From Candidatus Dorea gallistercoris (lineage in GTDB: Bacteria; Bacillota; Clostridia; Lachnospirales; Lachnospiraceae), in the NCBI GenBank assembly GCA_019114065.1, contig DXGF01000132.1, positions 1 through 40,501 on the forward strand: a DNA stretch of 40,501 bases. The letters are read 5' to 3'. Of the stretch, positions 11,166 to 20,795 are shown one piece after another. The position numbers and the translations under genes are program-made. The notes under the pieces were generated by a model. The model did no database searches and was not told where the DNA came from. It saw only the letters and a list, made by a program, of their open reading frames with translations. Positions within the stretch are counted from its first letter, which is position 1. Each line of letters starts with the position of its first letter.

Positions 11166-12248
11166 ATGAGCAGAGTGTATAATTTTTCAGCGGGACCGGC
11201 AGTACTGCCGGAGGAAGTGCTGCGGGAAGCATCCGAAGAGATGCTGGACTACAAGGGAACTGGCATGTCCGTGATGGAGATGAGTCACCGCTCCCATTCC
11301 TTCCATGAGATCATCGATCAGGCGGAGGCTGATCTCCGGGAATTGGCGGGGATTCCGGAGAATTACAAAGTATTGTTCCTGCAGGGAGGCGCTTCCCTGC
11401 AGTTCGCCATGATCCCCATGAACCTGATGAAGAACCGGAAGGCGGATTTCATCCTGACGGGACAGTGGTCCAAGAAGGCTTACGCCGAAGCGAAGCGGTA
11501 TGGAGACGCAAGGGTAGTGGCTTCTTCCGAGGATCAGACTTTTTCTTATATTCCGGACTGCTCCGATCTGGATATCTCGCCAGATGTGGATTACGTATAT
11601 ATCTGTGAGAATAACACCATCTACGGGACCAAGTTCAAGGAACTCCCTGATACCAAGGGGAAACTTCTGGTGGCGGATGTGTCTTCCTGTTTCCTCTCGG
11701 AACCCTTAGATGTGACCCGATATGGGATTGTCTATGGAGGAGTGCAGAAAAATATCGGACCCGCAGGCGTGGTGATCGTGATCATCCGGGAGGATCTGAT
11801 CACGGATGAAGTCCTGCCGGGAACGCCCACGATGATGAAATACAAGACCCACGCGGATGCGGGTTCCTTATATAATACGCCCAATACTTACGGGATCTAC
11901 ATCTGCGGCAAAGTCTTCCAGTGGCTGAAGAAACGAGGCGGCCTGTCTGCCATGAAAGAGTATAACGAGAAAAAGGCGAAGATTCTCTATGATCACCTGG
12001 ATCAGAGCCGGCTGTTCAAGGGGACGGTCGCGCCGAAAGACCGGTCCCTGATGAACGTGCCTTTTGTCACGGGAAACGAGGAGCTGGACGCGAAATTTGT
12101 AAAAGAAGCAGCCGCGTCAGGGCTTGTGAACCTGAAAGGCCATCGTACCGTGGGAGGGATGCGGGCCAGCATATACAACGCGATGCCCATAGAGGGCGTA
12201 GAAGCGCTGACAGCATTTATGAAAAAATTTGAAGAGGAGAACGTATAG
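11166..12248 (+). CDS. serC: Phosphoserine aminotransferase
   Basis: MSRVYNFSAGPAVLPEEVL, LFLQGGASLQFAMIPMNL, YGGVQKNIGPAGVVIVIIRED, HRTVGGMRASIYNAMP. Confidence 0.97.
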   Translation: MSRVYNFSAGPAVLPEEVLREASEEMLDYKGTGMSVMEMSHRSHSFHEIIDQAEADLRELAGIPENYKVLFLQGGASLQFAMIPMNLMKNRKADFILTGQWSKKAYAEAKRYGDARVVASSEDQTFSYIPDCSDLDISPDVDYVYICENNTIYGTKFKELPDTKGKLLVADVSSCFLSEPLDVTRYGIVYGGVQKNIGPAGVVIVIIREDLITDEVLPGTPTMMKYKTHADAGSLYNTPNTYGIYICGKVFQWLKKRGGLSAMKEYNEKKAKILYDHLDQSRLFKGTVAPKDRSLMNVPFVTGNEELDAKFVKEAAASGLVNLKGHRTVGGMRASIYNAMPIEGVEALTAFMKKFEEENV

Positions 12249-12250
12249 CC

Positions 12251-13414
12251 ATGTTTGATTATCACTGCATGAATCCGATCTCTGACGTAGGATTGGAAGA
12301 ATTTACAGAAGAATACGTTCCGGTGAGCACGCCGGATAACGCGGATGCAATCCTCGTGCGCAGCGCTTCTCTGCACGAGATGGAGTTTGGGCCGGAACTG
12401 AAAGCCATCGCGAGAGCAGGGGCCGGCGTCAACAACATCCCACTGGATCGCTGCACAGAGAAAGGGATTGTTGTGTTTAATACGCCGGGAGCCAACGCCA
12501 ATGGCGTCAAGGAACTGGTGATCGCGGGGATGCTCCTGGCTTCCCGGGATATCATCGGCGGCATCAACTGGGTGGAAGAGAATGAAGAAGACGGAAATAT
12601 CGCCAAGGATGCGGAGAAGGCCAAGAAACAGTTCGCCGGATGTGAACTGGACGGGAAGAAACTGGGAGTCATCGGCCTTGGAGCCATCGGCGTTCTGGTG
12701 GCCAACGCGGCGATCCATCTGGGGATGGAAGTCTATGGCTATGACCCTTATATCTCTGTAAAATCTGCCTGGAACCTGTCCCGGAATATCCGCCATGCCT
12801 CCACGGTGGATGAACTGTATAAGGAGTGTGACTATATCACTGTCCATGTGCCGGCTGCGGAGGACACCAGAGGAATGATTGACCAGGACGCCATCAGCCT
12901 GATGAAGAAGGGGGTGGTCCTTTTAAACTTCGCAAGGGATGTGCTGGTGGACGAGGAGGCGGTGATCGATGCTCTGGTATCCGGCCAGGTCAAGCACTAT
13001 GTGACGGACTTCCCGACACCGGTGATCGCCGGAGTGAAGGGAGCCATCGTGATCCCTCATCTGGGGGCTTCCACCGAGGAGTCGGAGGACAACTGCGCCA
13101 AGATGGCGGTGGCCCAGCTCAGGGATTATCTGGAGAACGGAAATATCAAGAATTCGGTGAACTATCCCAACTGTGAGATGGGCAGACAGGCCAACACGAC
13201 CCGAATCGTACTGCTGCACCACAATGTGCCCAATATGATCGGCCAGTTTACCAAGATTCTTGCCCGGGATAATATGAACATCGCGGATCTGACCAACAAG
13301 AGCAAAGGAGAATACGCTTACACCATGATCGACATTGATGATCATGTGCCGGAAAATGTGGCGGATGATCTGCGGAAGGTGGGAGAAGTGCTGCGGGTCC
13401 GTGTGATTCATTAA
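12251..13414 (+). CDS. serA: D-3-phosphoglycerate dehydrogenase with C-terminal ACT-like domain
   Basis: GAGVNNIPLDRCTEKGIVVFNTPGANANGVKEL, LGVIGLGAIGVLVANAA, FARDVLVDEEAV, PHLGASTEESEDNCA, C-terminal NMIGQFTKILARDNMNIADL. Confidence 0.96.
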   Translation: MFDYHCMNPISDVGLEEFTEEYVPVSTPDNADAILVRSASLHEMEFGPELKAIARAGAGVNNIPLDRCTEKGIVVFNTPGANANGVKELVIAGMLLASRDIIGGINWVEENEEDGNIAKDAEKAKKQFAGCELDGKKLGVIGLGAIGVLVANAAIHLGMEVYGYDPYISVKSAWNLSRNIRHASTVDELYKECDYITVHVPAAEDTRGMIDQDAISLMKKGVVLLNFARDVLVDEEAVIDALVSGQVKHYVTDFPTPVIAGVKGAIVIPHLGASTEESEDNCAKMAVAQLRDYLENGNIKNSVNYPNCEMGRQANTTRIVLLHHNVPNMIGQFTKILARDNMNIADLTNKSKGEYAYTMIDIDDHVPENVADDLRKVGEVLRVRVIH

Positions 13415-13463
13415 ATCTTAATAAATAGTAATAAAACTTAATAAAATCTAAATGGAACCTTTC

Positions 13464-13492
13464 TTGCGAAATCTGTCGAAAAAAGCTATACT
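13464..13492 (+). promoter_or_regulatory. Sigma-A-type promoter for the polysaccharide deacetylase gene
   Basis: TTGCGA (13464-13469) - 17 bp - TATACT (13487-13492). Confidence 0.55.
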
Positions 13493-13525
13493 GGTTTTAT
13501 CATAAGACAGGGGAGAATACTACAG

Positions 13526-14959
13526 ATGGAACAGGGGAGAAGACAAGGGATCAGAAACAGAAGGAGACAAGGGAGAGTGAGAACGCTGGCAAAGGTTTTT
13601 GCTCTTCTTTTGTTGTGTTGCTCTATGCCGTTTTTGCTGAGGACGGCTTCCGCATCCTCGCCGGGGGCGGTGATCAGGATTTCCGTAAAGGACACAGCGA
13701 TCCTCCAGGGGGAGGAGATGCCAGCTCTTACGGCAGAGGCGGCGGTCCAGGGAGATGAAGATCAGAAGCTGGACAAGGATGGAGGTACCGTCCAGGATCT
13801 TCTGGAGCGGTTCCGGAAGGGTGAGGGATATACCATCGTTTGCCAGGCAGACCCAAATATAGAGGGAGAATATCCGGCAGAGATCGTGCTGAATGATGAG
13901 ATCACCCAGAAGCTGGAGAAAGACTGGATCGGACTGGTGCAGATCCAGACACAGGACGGAACCTTTCAGGTGAAGAATCCGGTAGGTGAGTGGGACGGAA
14001 ATAAATTCAAAAAATACGACGGAACCTATGTGACAAATGATTTCGTAGTGTCTATGGGAAATACCTATTATTTTGGGGAAGAGGGAGAGAAAGCGACCTC
14101 CTGGCAGACCATCGGCGGCCGGCTGTATGATTTTGACGAAGACGGTGTTATGCAGACGGGATGGAAGGAGAAGGAGGGCGCCACCTATTATCTGGGAGAA
14201 GATGGAGCGGCCGTCACCGGATGGCAGGAGCTGGAAGGCAGTACATATTATTTCCATCCGGATGGGAGGATGGCCACAGGAACCCTGTATCTGGGTACCA
14301 TGCTTTGCAAATTTGGAGATGACGGAAAGCTGCTCTCCAAGGAGGAGAGCACAGTAGATCCCAGCCGTCCCATGGTCGCCCTGACCTTTGACGACGGGCC
14401 GGGAGACCGGACGGTGGAGCTGCTGGAGCATTTGCGGCAATATGGGGCCAGAGCCACCTTCTTTATGCTGGGACAGAAGGCCGTTTCTCACGCGGACGCG
14501 GTCAAGCTGATGAAGGAGATCGGCTGTGAACTGGGGAATCACTCCTATGACCACGCGAATCTGGCGAAGCTGGACGCCAATGGAGTGAAGAAACAGATCG
14601 AGGATACAAACCTTAAGATTAAGGAGATCATCGGAGAAGGGGCGACTGTCATGCGTCCGCCCTATGGGGCCATCAGTTCCACCTTAAAGGAGAACGCTGG
14701 GATGCCTCTGATCTTGTGGAATATTGATACGCTGGACTGGAAGACCAGGAACGCCAAGGCGACGGTGGATATGGTCATGAACAATGTGAAAGACGGAGAT
14801 ATCATCCTGATGCATGATATCCATACAGAAACAGTGGATGCGGCCATCGAACTGATTCCAAAACTTTTGGAAGAAGGATACCAGCTTGTGACGGTTTCTG
14901 AGCTGGCGGCTTATAAGAATGTGCCTTTGGAGAATGGGCAGAAGTATACAGATTTTTAA
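13526..14959 (+). CDS. Secreted polysaccharide deacetylase (NodB homology) with choline/cell-wall-binding-like repeats
   Basis: N-terminal signal/TM segment; repeats YYFGEEGEKATSWQ / LYDFDEDGVMQTGWK / YYLGEDGAAVTGWQ / YYFHPDGRMATG; NodB motifs ALTFDDGPG, ELGNHSYDHANL, MRPPYG, LMHDIH. Confidence 0.92.
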   Translation: MEQGRRQGIRNRRRQGRVRTLAKVFALLLLCCSMPFLLRTASASSPGAVIRISVKDTAILQGEEMPALTAEAAVQGDEDQKLDKDGGTVQDLLERFRKGEGYTIVCQADPNIEGEYPAEIVLNDEITQKLEKDWIGLVQIQTQDGTFQVKNPVGEWDGNKFKKYDGTYVTNDFVVSMGNTYYFGEEGEKATSWQTIGGRLYDFDEDGVMQTGWKEKEGATYYLGEDGAAVTGWQELEGSTYYFHPDGRMATGTLYLGTMLCKFGDDGKLLSKEESTVDPSRPMVALTFDDGPGDRTVELLEHLRQYGARATFFMLGQKAVSHADAVKLMKEIGCELGNHSYDHANLAKLDANGVKKQIEDTNLKIKEIIGEGATVMRPPYGAISSTLKENAGMPLILWNIDTLDWKTRNAKATVDMVMNNVKDGDIILMHDIHTETVDAAIELIPKLLEEGYQLVTVSELAAYKNVPLENGQKYTDF

Positions 14960-14976
14960 GTTCAGCAGAAGAGAAA

Positions 14977-15018
14977 AACAGCGGACCGCTTTCTGTGATC
15001 TCAGAGCGGTCCGCTGTT
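14977..15018. terminator. Bidirectional intrinsic terminator between convergent deacetylase and PRPP synthase genes
   Basis: Perfect 14-bp inverted repeat AACAGCGGACCGCT (14977-14990) / AGCGGTCCGCTGTT (15005-15018), between two convergent stops. Confidence 0.85.
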
Positions 15019-15031
15019 GTGTCTTGTCTTT

Positions 15032-16210
15032 TTATGGAGAAATAGACCTGCGCTTCTCCAGCAGCGCGTGGATCTTGTCCGTCGGATTCAATACATGGCT
15101 CATGGTGATGTCATGATTGAAAGAGTCGATGATCAGAGCGATAAACTTGCTCATATCCGCCACCACAAAATAAGGCTTCTCCTGGGTGGCGGGAGGAAGA
15201 TAGGTCAGATTGGTGGTGATGACCCGGTCAATGTAGCCTTTCTCATAGTATTCGTCGAATTTATCAAAGCCATTGGTGAAAAGTCCGAACGTGGTACATA
15301 CGAACACCCGGCTGGCGCCCCGGTCTTTCATCTGTCTGGCCACATCCAGCATACTCTCCCCGGAGGAGATCATGTCGTCTACTACGATCACATATTTCCC
15401 CTTGATGTCTTCCCCCAGGAATTCGTGGGCCACAATGGGATTCCTTCCGCCTACGATGGTAGAGTAATCCCGCCGCTTATAGAACATTCCCATATTGACG
15501 CCCAGGACATTGGAGAAATAGACAGCCCGGTGCATGGCCCCCTCGTCCGGGCTTACGATCATCAGATGCTCCTTGTCAACAGGAAGATCCGGCTCCGCCC
15601 GCAGCAACGCTTTGATAAACTGATAGGGCGGGTTGAAGTTGTCGAAGCCGTGGAGCGGGATTGAATTCTGCACCCTTGGGTCGTGGGCGTCAAAGGTGAT
15701 GATGTTGCTGACGCCCATGTCCACCAATTCCTGAAGGGCCAGGGCGCAGTCTAGAGATTCCCGCTTGGTCCGCTTGTGCTGACGGCTTTCGTACAGAAAC
15801 GGCATGATCACATTGAGACGATGGGCCTTGCCGTTGGCGGCGGAAATGACCCTTTTCAGGTCCTGATAGTGATCATCCGGGGACATATGGTTCAGATGCC
15901 CATTGACGGTATAGGTAAGACTGTAGTTGCAGACGTCCACCATGATGAATAGATCCTTGCCACGGATGGATTCCTCCAGAACACCTTTGGCCTCGCCGGT
16001 CCCGAATCGGGGGCAGTGAAATTTCAGCAGATAGTTGTCCAGCTGGTAATTGTAGAAAAGAGGAGATTCCAGGGGATCCCTTACGGTATCCCCGCGAAAT
16101 CCGACAATGTAGTCATTTACCTTTTTCCCTAATTCCCGACAGCTTTCCAAAGCGGCAATCTTGAGAGGAGCTACCGGGAGCGCCTCTTCTATGAGTTTTA
16201 TATTCGACAT
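15032..16210 (-). CDS. prs: Ribose-phosphate pyrophosphokinase (long variant, 392 aa)
   Basis: PRPP-binding loop YVIVVDDMISSGESMLDVARQMKDRGASRVFV, FDAHDPRVQNSIPLHGFDNF, IVSPDEGAMHRAV. Confidence 0.88.
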   Translation of the reverse strand: MSNIKLIEEALPVAPLKIAALESCRELGKKVNDYIVGFRGDTVRDPLESPLFYNYQLDNYLLKFHCPRFGTGEAKGVLEESIRGKDLFIMVDVCNYSLTYTVNGHLNHMSPDDHYQDLKRVISAANGKAHRLNVIMPFLYESRQHKRTKRESLDCALALQELVDMGVSNIITFDAHDPRVQNSIPLHGFDNFNPPYQFIKALLRAEPDLPVDKEHLMIVSPDEGAMHRAVYFSNVLGVNMGMFYKRRDYSTIVGGRNPIVAHEFLGEDIKGKYVIVVDDMISSGESMLDVARQMKDRGASRVFVCTTFGLFTNGFDKFDEYYEKGYIDRVITTNLTYLPPATQEKPYFVVADMSKFIALIIDSFNHDITMSHVLNPTDKIHALLEKRRSISP

Positions 16211-16283
16211 GGCAATCTCCTAAACGATATGATCTATACTTCTATTTATATCATTATTTCCTCTGTAAGGTCAATGATTTACA

Positions 16284-16312
16284 TAGACTATTTTTGGAGG
16301 GTACGTTATAAT
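16284..16312 (+). promoter_or_regulatory. Candidate promoter of the DUF512 gene operon
   Basis: TAGACT (16284-16289, weak -35) - 17 bp - TATAAT (16307-16312). Confidence 0.4.
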
Positions 16313-16344
16313 GGGAGCGTAATGGAGAAAGGAAATCTTGTTGT

Positions 16345-17652
16345 ATGAAGCATGGACATAAGATCAGAGAGGTAAAGAAAGGCAGCATCGCGGAGGAACT
16401 GGAACTTCTGCCCGGAGACCGGCTGCTTACGATCAACGGGCAGGAGATCGAGGATGTGTTTGACTACCACTACTGTGTCAATGATGAGTTCCTGACCCTT
16501 CTGGTGGAAAAGGAGGACGGGGAAACATGGGAACTGGAGATCGAGAAGGATTATGAGGAAGATCTGGGACTGGAGTTCGAGCAGGGACTGATGGATGAAT
16601 ACCGTTCCTGCAGGAATCAGTGTATCTTCTGCTTTATCGACCAAATGCCAAAAGGAATGCGGGATACGCTGTATTTTAAGGATGATGATTCCCGGCTTTC
16701 TTTTCTGCAGGGGAATTATGTGACACTGACCAATATGAGCGACCACGACATTGATCGGATTGTCCGATATCATCTGGAGCCCATCAATATTTCGTTCCAT
16801 ACCACGAACCCCGCCCTTCGCTGTCAGATGCTCCACAATCGGTTCGCCGGGGAGGCGTTGGAGAAGGTGGATACTCTTTATGAGCACGGCATCCGCATGA
16901 ATGGCCAGATTGTGTTGTGCAGAGGGATCAATGACGGGGAGGAACTGGAGCGCAGCATCCGGGATCTGTCCCGCTATCTTCCGGCGCTGGAGAGCGTGTC
17001 GGTGGTGCCGGCGGGGCTTACCAAATACCGGGAGGGACTGTATCCTCTGGAAACATTCACGGAGGCGGATGCAGAGAAAGTTCTGGAGGCGATCCACCGG
17101 TGGCAGGAGAAATTTTTCCGGGAGCAGGGGGTCCATTTCATCCACGCAAGCGATGAGTGGTATCTGCTGGCCGGAAGGGAGCTGCCGGAGGAAGAACGGT
17201 ACGACGGCTATCTCCAGCTGGAAAATGGAGTGGGGATGCTGCGGCTTTTGGAGGAGGAGTTTGCGGAAGGATTGCGAAAGCTTCCCGGAGATGAGAGGGA
17301 GAGGCTTGTTTCCATCGCCACGGGAGAACTGGCCGGTCCCTACATCAGGAAGCTGACGGGACAGCTCCGGGAGAAATATCCGGGCGTCCGGGTCAATGTC
17401 TACCCCATCCGCAATGAGTTCTTCGGGGAGAAGATCACGGTGTCGGGCCTGATCACCGGCGGGGATCTGATCGCCCAGTTAAAGGATAGGTCGCTGGGAG
17501 ATAGGCTTTTGCTGCCCTGCAATATGTTCCGCAGCGGGGAGGAGATATTTCTGGACGATGTCACCCTGTCTCAGGTGGAAGAGGCTTTACAAGTGCGGGC
17601 AGATATTGTAAAATCAAGCGGACAGGATCTGATCGACGCGGTCCTTGGATAA
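16345..17652 (+). CDS. PDZ-like / radical-SAM-like / DUF512 protein of unknown function
   Basis: N-terminal PDZ-like segment (IREVKKGSIAEELELLPGDRLLTINGQEIEDV), CRNQCIFCFIDQMPKGMRDTLYFKDDDSRLSFLQGNYVTLTN, C-terminal DUF512-type region. Located upstream of der. Confidence 0.9.
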   Translation: MKHGHKIREVKKGSIAEELELLPGDRLLTINGQEIEDVFDYHYCVNDEFLTLLVEKEDGETWELEIEKDYEEDLGLEFEQGLMDEYRSCRNQCIFCFIDQMPKGMRDTLYFKDDDSRLSFLQGNYVTLTNMSDHDIDRIVRYHLEPINISFHTTNPALRCQMLHNRFAGEALEKVDTLYEHGIRMNGQIVLCRGINDGEELERSIRDLSRYLPALESVSVVPAGLTKYREGLYPLETFTEADAEKVLEAIHRWQEKFFREQGVHFIHASDEWYLLAGRELPEEERYDGYLQLENGVGMLRLLEEEFAEGLRKLPGDERERLVSIATGELAGPYIRKLTGQLREKYPGVRVNVYPIRNEFFGEKITVSGLITGGDLIAQLKDRSLGDRLLLPCNMFRSGEEIFLDDVTLSQVEEALQVRADIVKSSGQDLIDAVLG

Positions 17653-17680
17653 GGGCCTTCCATAGAATAGGAGAGAAAAC

Positions 17681-19009
17681 ATGAGTAAACCGATCGTAGC
17701 TATCGTGGGCCGGCCCAATGTGGGGAAGTCCACGCTGTTTAACGCGCTGGCGGGGGAGAAGATCTCCATCGTCAAAGATACACCAGGAGTGACAAGAGAC
17801 CGGATCTACGCGGATGTGAACTGGCTGGACCGGGAGTTTACCCTGATCGATACGGGAGGGATCGAGCCGGAGAGTAAGGATGTCATCCTTTCCCAGATGC
17901 GAGAACAGGCGCAGATCGCCATCGATACGGCGGATGTGATCATCTTCATCACCGATGTGCGCCAGGGATTGGTGGACGCGGACTCCAAGGTGGCGGACAT
18001 GCTGCGCCGCTCCGGGAAACCGGTGGTCCTGACGGTCAATAAAGTAGACAGCATACAGAAATTCATAGCGGATGTATATGAATTCTATAATCTGGGGATC
18101 GGCGATCCTATGCCGATCTCGGCTTCCGGCAAGATCGGCCTGGGGGATATGCTGGATGCGGTCATCGCTCATTTCCCGAAAGCGGAAGAAGGAGAAGGGG
18201 AAGATGAGCGTCCCCGGGTGGCTATCGTGGGGAAACCCAATGTGGGGAAATCCTCGATCATCAATAAGCTGCTGGGACAGCAGCGGGTGATCGTGTCAGA
18301 GGTGGCCGGAACCACAAGGGACGCGGTGGATACGGAGGTCGTGCACGACGGCAGGGAGTATGTCTTTATCGACACAGCGGGCCTGCGCCGAAAGAGTAAG
18401 ATCAAAGAAGAGCTGGAGCGCTACAGCATCATCCGCACAGTATCAGCGGTAGAGCGGGCGGATGTGGTCCTGGTGGTGATCGATGCCACAGAAGGGGTCA
18501 CAGAACAGGACGCCAAGATCACAGGAATCGCCCATGAGAGAGGAAAGGGCATCGTGATCGTGGTCAATAAATGGGACGCCATTGAGAAAAACGACCGGAC
18601 CATGCGGGAGTATGAGCAGGAGATCCGGCGTGTACTTTCCTTTGTGCCCTATGCGGAGATCATGTATATTTCCGCCCAGACAGGGCAGAGGTTAAAGCAG
18701 ATCTATGACCGGATCGATATGGTCATTGAGAATCAGAATCTCAGAGTGGCCACCGGCGTTTTGAACGAGATCATCATGGAGGCGGTGGCGATGCAGCAGC
18801 CTCCCTCGGATAAAGGGAAGCGGCTGAAACTGTACTATGCCACTCAGGTGGCGGTGAAGCCGCCAAGCTTTGTGTTGTTTGTCAATGACAAGGAATTGAT
18901 GCATTTTTCTTATATCAGATATCTGGAGAACAAGATCCGGGAGGCATTTGGCTTTCGGGGAACTTCTTTGAAGTTCTTTGTGCGAGAAAGAAAGGGGAAA
19001 GAGAAGTAA
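17681..19009 (+). CDS. der: Ribosome biogenesis GTPase Der (EngA), tandem G domains
   Basis: Two G1 motifs [14 protein letters not shown] and [16 protein letters not shown]-like C-terminus ([45 protein letters not shown]). Confidence 0.98.
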   Translation: MSKPIVAIVGRPNVGKSTLFNALAGEKISIVKDTPGVTRDRIYADVNWLDREFTLIDTGGIEPESKDVILSQMREQAQIAIDTADVIIFITDVRQGLVDADSKVADMLRRSGKPVVLTVNKVDSIQKFIADVYEFYNLGIGDPMPISASGKIGLGDMLDAVIAHFPKAEEGEGEDERPRVAIVGKPNVGKSSIINKLLGQQRVIVSEVAGTTRDAVDTEVVHDGREYVFIDTAGLRRKSKIKEELERYSIIRTVSAVERADVVLVVIDATEGVTEQDAKITGIAHERGKGIVIVVNKWDAIEKNDRTMREYEQEIRRVLSFVPYAEIMYISAQTGQRLKQIYDRIDMVIENQNLRVATGVLNEIIMEAVAMQQPPSDKGKRLKLYYATQVAVKPPSFVLFVNDKELMHFSYIRYLENKIREAFGFRGTSLKFFVRERKGKEK

Positions 19010-19011
19010 GG

Positions 19012-19671
19012 ATGGAACGGCTGGTTTGTGTGATCATTGGATATGCTTTTGGCCTGATCGAGACAGGGTATTTTTATGGCAGACTGCACCACATAGACAT
19101 CCGCAAGCAGGGCAGCGGCAACGTGGGGACCACCAACGCCCTGCGCACGCTTGGATGGAAGGCGGGACTTGTCACGTTCCTGGGGGACTCTTTCAAGTGT
19201 ATCTTCGCGGTACTCCTGGTGCGGTTCCTTTACCGGAACGCTTACGCGGATACGGATATGCTTTCCCTGCTGTCCATGTACGCGGGACTGGGAGCGGTGC
19301 TGGGGCATAATTATCCATTTTATATGAAATTCAAAGGAGGAAAGGGGATCGCTGTGACGGCGGGTCTGATCGCCAGTACCACCAATATCTGGATGGTTCT
19401 GATCTGCGTCGTAGTGTTTGCTGGGACGGTGGCGGCGACCAGATATGTGTCTGTGGGGTCCCTTTTGGTTGTTATCGTCTATCTGATCGAGGTGATCGTA
19501 TATGGTCAGATGGGCGGCTACGGCCTGGATGGACCTTATCTCTATGAAATGTATGGGATAGCTGTCTTCCTGGTGCTTTCCGCTTTCATCAAGCATTGGG
19601 CCAATATCAAGCGGCTATTGAACGGGACGGAAAATAAACTCAGTGTGGGAAAACAATCTAAGAAGTCATAA
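19012..19671 (+). CDS. plsY: Glycerol-3-phosphate acyltransferase PlsY
   Basis: IRKQGSGNVGTTNALRTLGWKAG, GHNYPFYMKFKGGKGIAVTAG; multi-pass hydrophobic profile. Confidence 0.96.
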   Translation: MERLVCVIIGYAFGLIETGYFYGRLHHIDIRKQGSGNVGTTNALRTLGWKAGLVTFLGDSFKCIFAVLLVRFLYRNAYADTDMLSLLSMYAGLGAVLGHNYPFYMKFKGGKGIAVTAGLIASTTNIWMVLICVVVFAGTVAATRYVSVGSLLVVIVYLIEVIVYGQMGGYGLDGPYLYEMYGIAVFLVLSAFIKHWANIKRLLNGTENKLSVGKQSKKS

Positions 19672-19685
19672 AGGAGGAGATTTAC

Positions 19686-20699
19686 ATGGCCAACGCAGGT
19701 ATCATGGGCGCGGGAAGCTGGGGAACTGCCCTTGCGCTTCTGCTCTGCAGGAATGGACATCAGGTCACAGTCTGGTCCATCGATGAGAAGGAGGTGGAGA
19801 TGCTCTCCAAAGAGCGGGAGCATAAGAGTAAGCTGCCGGGAGTGAAACTGCCAGAGGATATGGAATTTACCACTGATCTTGAGAAAGCGGTGGCGGGCAG
19901 AGACTTTATCGTGATGGCGGTGCCATCCACCTTTACCAGAGGGACAGCCCGGAATATGGAACCTTATGTCAAGGAAGGGCAGATCATCGTGGATGTGGCC
20001 AAAGGCATCGAGGAAGATACGCTGATGACCCTTTCCCAGCAGATCGAGGAGGAGATCCCCCACGCGGATGTGGCGGTCCTGTCCGGGCCGAGCCACGCGG
20101 AGGAAGTGGGGAGGGGCCTTCCCACCACAGTCGTGATCGGCGCTAAGACTAAGGAGACCGCGGAGTATCTCCAGAGCATGTTTATGAATGAAGTGTTCCG
20201 GGTGTACACAAGCCCGGATATCCTGGGGATGGAGCTGGGGGGATCGTTGAAGAACGTGATCGCCCTGGCGGCAGGAATCGCCGATGGCATGGGATATGGG
20301 GACAATACCAAGGCAGCCCTGATCACCCGAGGGATCGCAGAGATCGCCAGACTGGGCGTGAAGATGGGCGGATCTATTGAAAGCTTTACCGGACTTACCG
20401 GGATCGGGGATCTGATCGTTACCTGCGCCAGCGTCCACAGCCGGAACCGGAAGGCGGGATATCTCATGGGCCAGGGGAAATCCATGGAAGAGGCCATGAA
20501 GGAGGTCAACATGGTGGTGGAAGGCGTGTACTCCACGAAAGCGGCGGTCAAGCTGGGCGAGAAATACGGCGTTTCCCTGCCTATCATCAACAAAGTCAAT
20601 GAAGTCCTCTTTGAAGGCAAAGACCCAAGGGAGGCGGTCAACGAACTGATGCTCCGGGACAGCAAGGCGGAGAACAGTTCCCTGACGTGGAAAGAGTAA
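19686..20699 (+). CDS. gpsA: NAD(P)H-dependent glycerol-3-phosphate dehydrogenase
   Basis: GAGSWGTALALLLCRNGHQVTVW, VLSGPSHAEEVGRGLPT, LKNVIALAAGIADGMGYGDNTKAALITRG, FTGLTGIGDLIVTCAS. Confidence 0.97.
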   Translation: MANAGIMGAGSWGTALALLLCRNGHQVTVWSIDEKEVEMLSKEREHKSKLPGVKLPEDMEFTTDLEKAVAGRDFIVMAVPSTFTRGTARNMEPYVKEGQIIVDVAKGIEEDTLMTLSQQIEEEIPHADVAVLSGPSHAEEVGRGLPTTVVIGAKTKETAEYLQSMFMNEVFRVYTSPDILGMELGGSLKNVIALAAGIADGMGYGDNTKAALITRGIAEIARLGVKMGGSIESFTGLTGIGDLIVTCASVHSRNRKAGYLMGQGKSMEEAMKEVNMVVEGVYSTKAAVKLGEKYGVSLPIINKVNEVLFEGKDPREAVNELMLRDSKAENSSLTWKE

Positions 20700-20753
20700 C
20701 ACTGCCGGCGGAAAACGGAAGAGTTTCACCCGCTTCAGTTCTAAAGCGGTCAG

Positions 20754-20788
20754 CCCCCTCATACACTGTTATCAGCATAACAAGGGGG
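20754..20788 (+). promoter_or_regulatory. Putative sigma-E-type -10 (CATACACT) embedded in a hairpin overlapping the spoIVA Shine-Dalgarno
   Basis: CATACACT at 20760-20767 matches the sigma-E -10 consensus CATACAnT, but no convincing -35 is visible. Stem CCCCCT (20754-20759)/AGGGGG (20783-20788) plus TGTTAT (20767-20772)/ATAACA (20777-20782). Confidence 0.5.
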
Positions 20789-20795
20789 TATTAGA

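Noticed and set aside
13415-13450. TAATAAA-rich direct repeats after serA considered as a repeat array
   Set aside because: Simple A/T-rich sequence with irregular spacing, consistent with an AT-rich region upstream of the deacetylase promoter.
13520-14554. 344-aa minus-strand ORF
   Set aside because: Antisense to the NodB-type deacetylase, with low-complexity His/Leu/Pro-rich shadow translation.
20730-20749. CCGCTT...AAGCGG dyad after gpsA considered as a terminator
   Set aside because: 6-bp stem with an 8-nt loop and no U-tract; it does not look like an intrinsic terminator.
19542-20762. 406-aa minus-strand ORF, plus similar ORFs at 9565-10350 and 23041-24195
   Set aside because: All are antisense to well-supported genes (gpsA, ilvB, MBL/rnhA) and show typical shadow-ORF composition.
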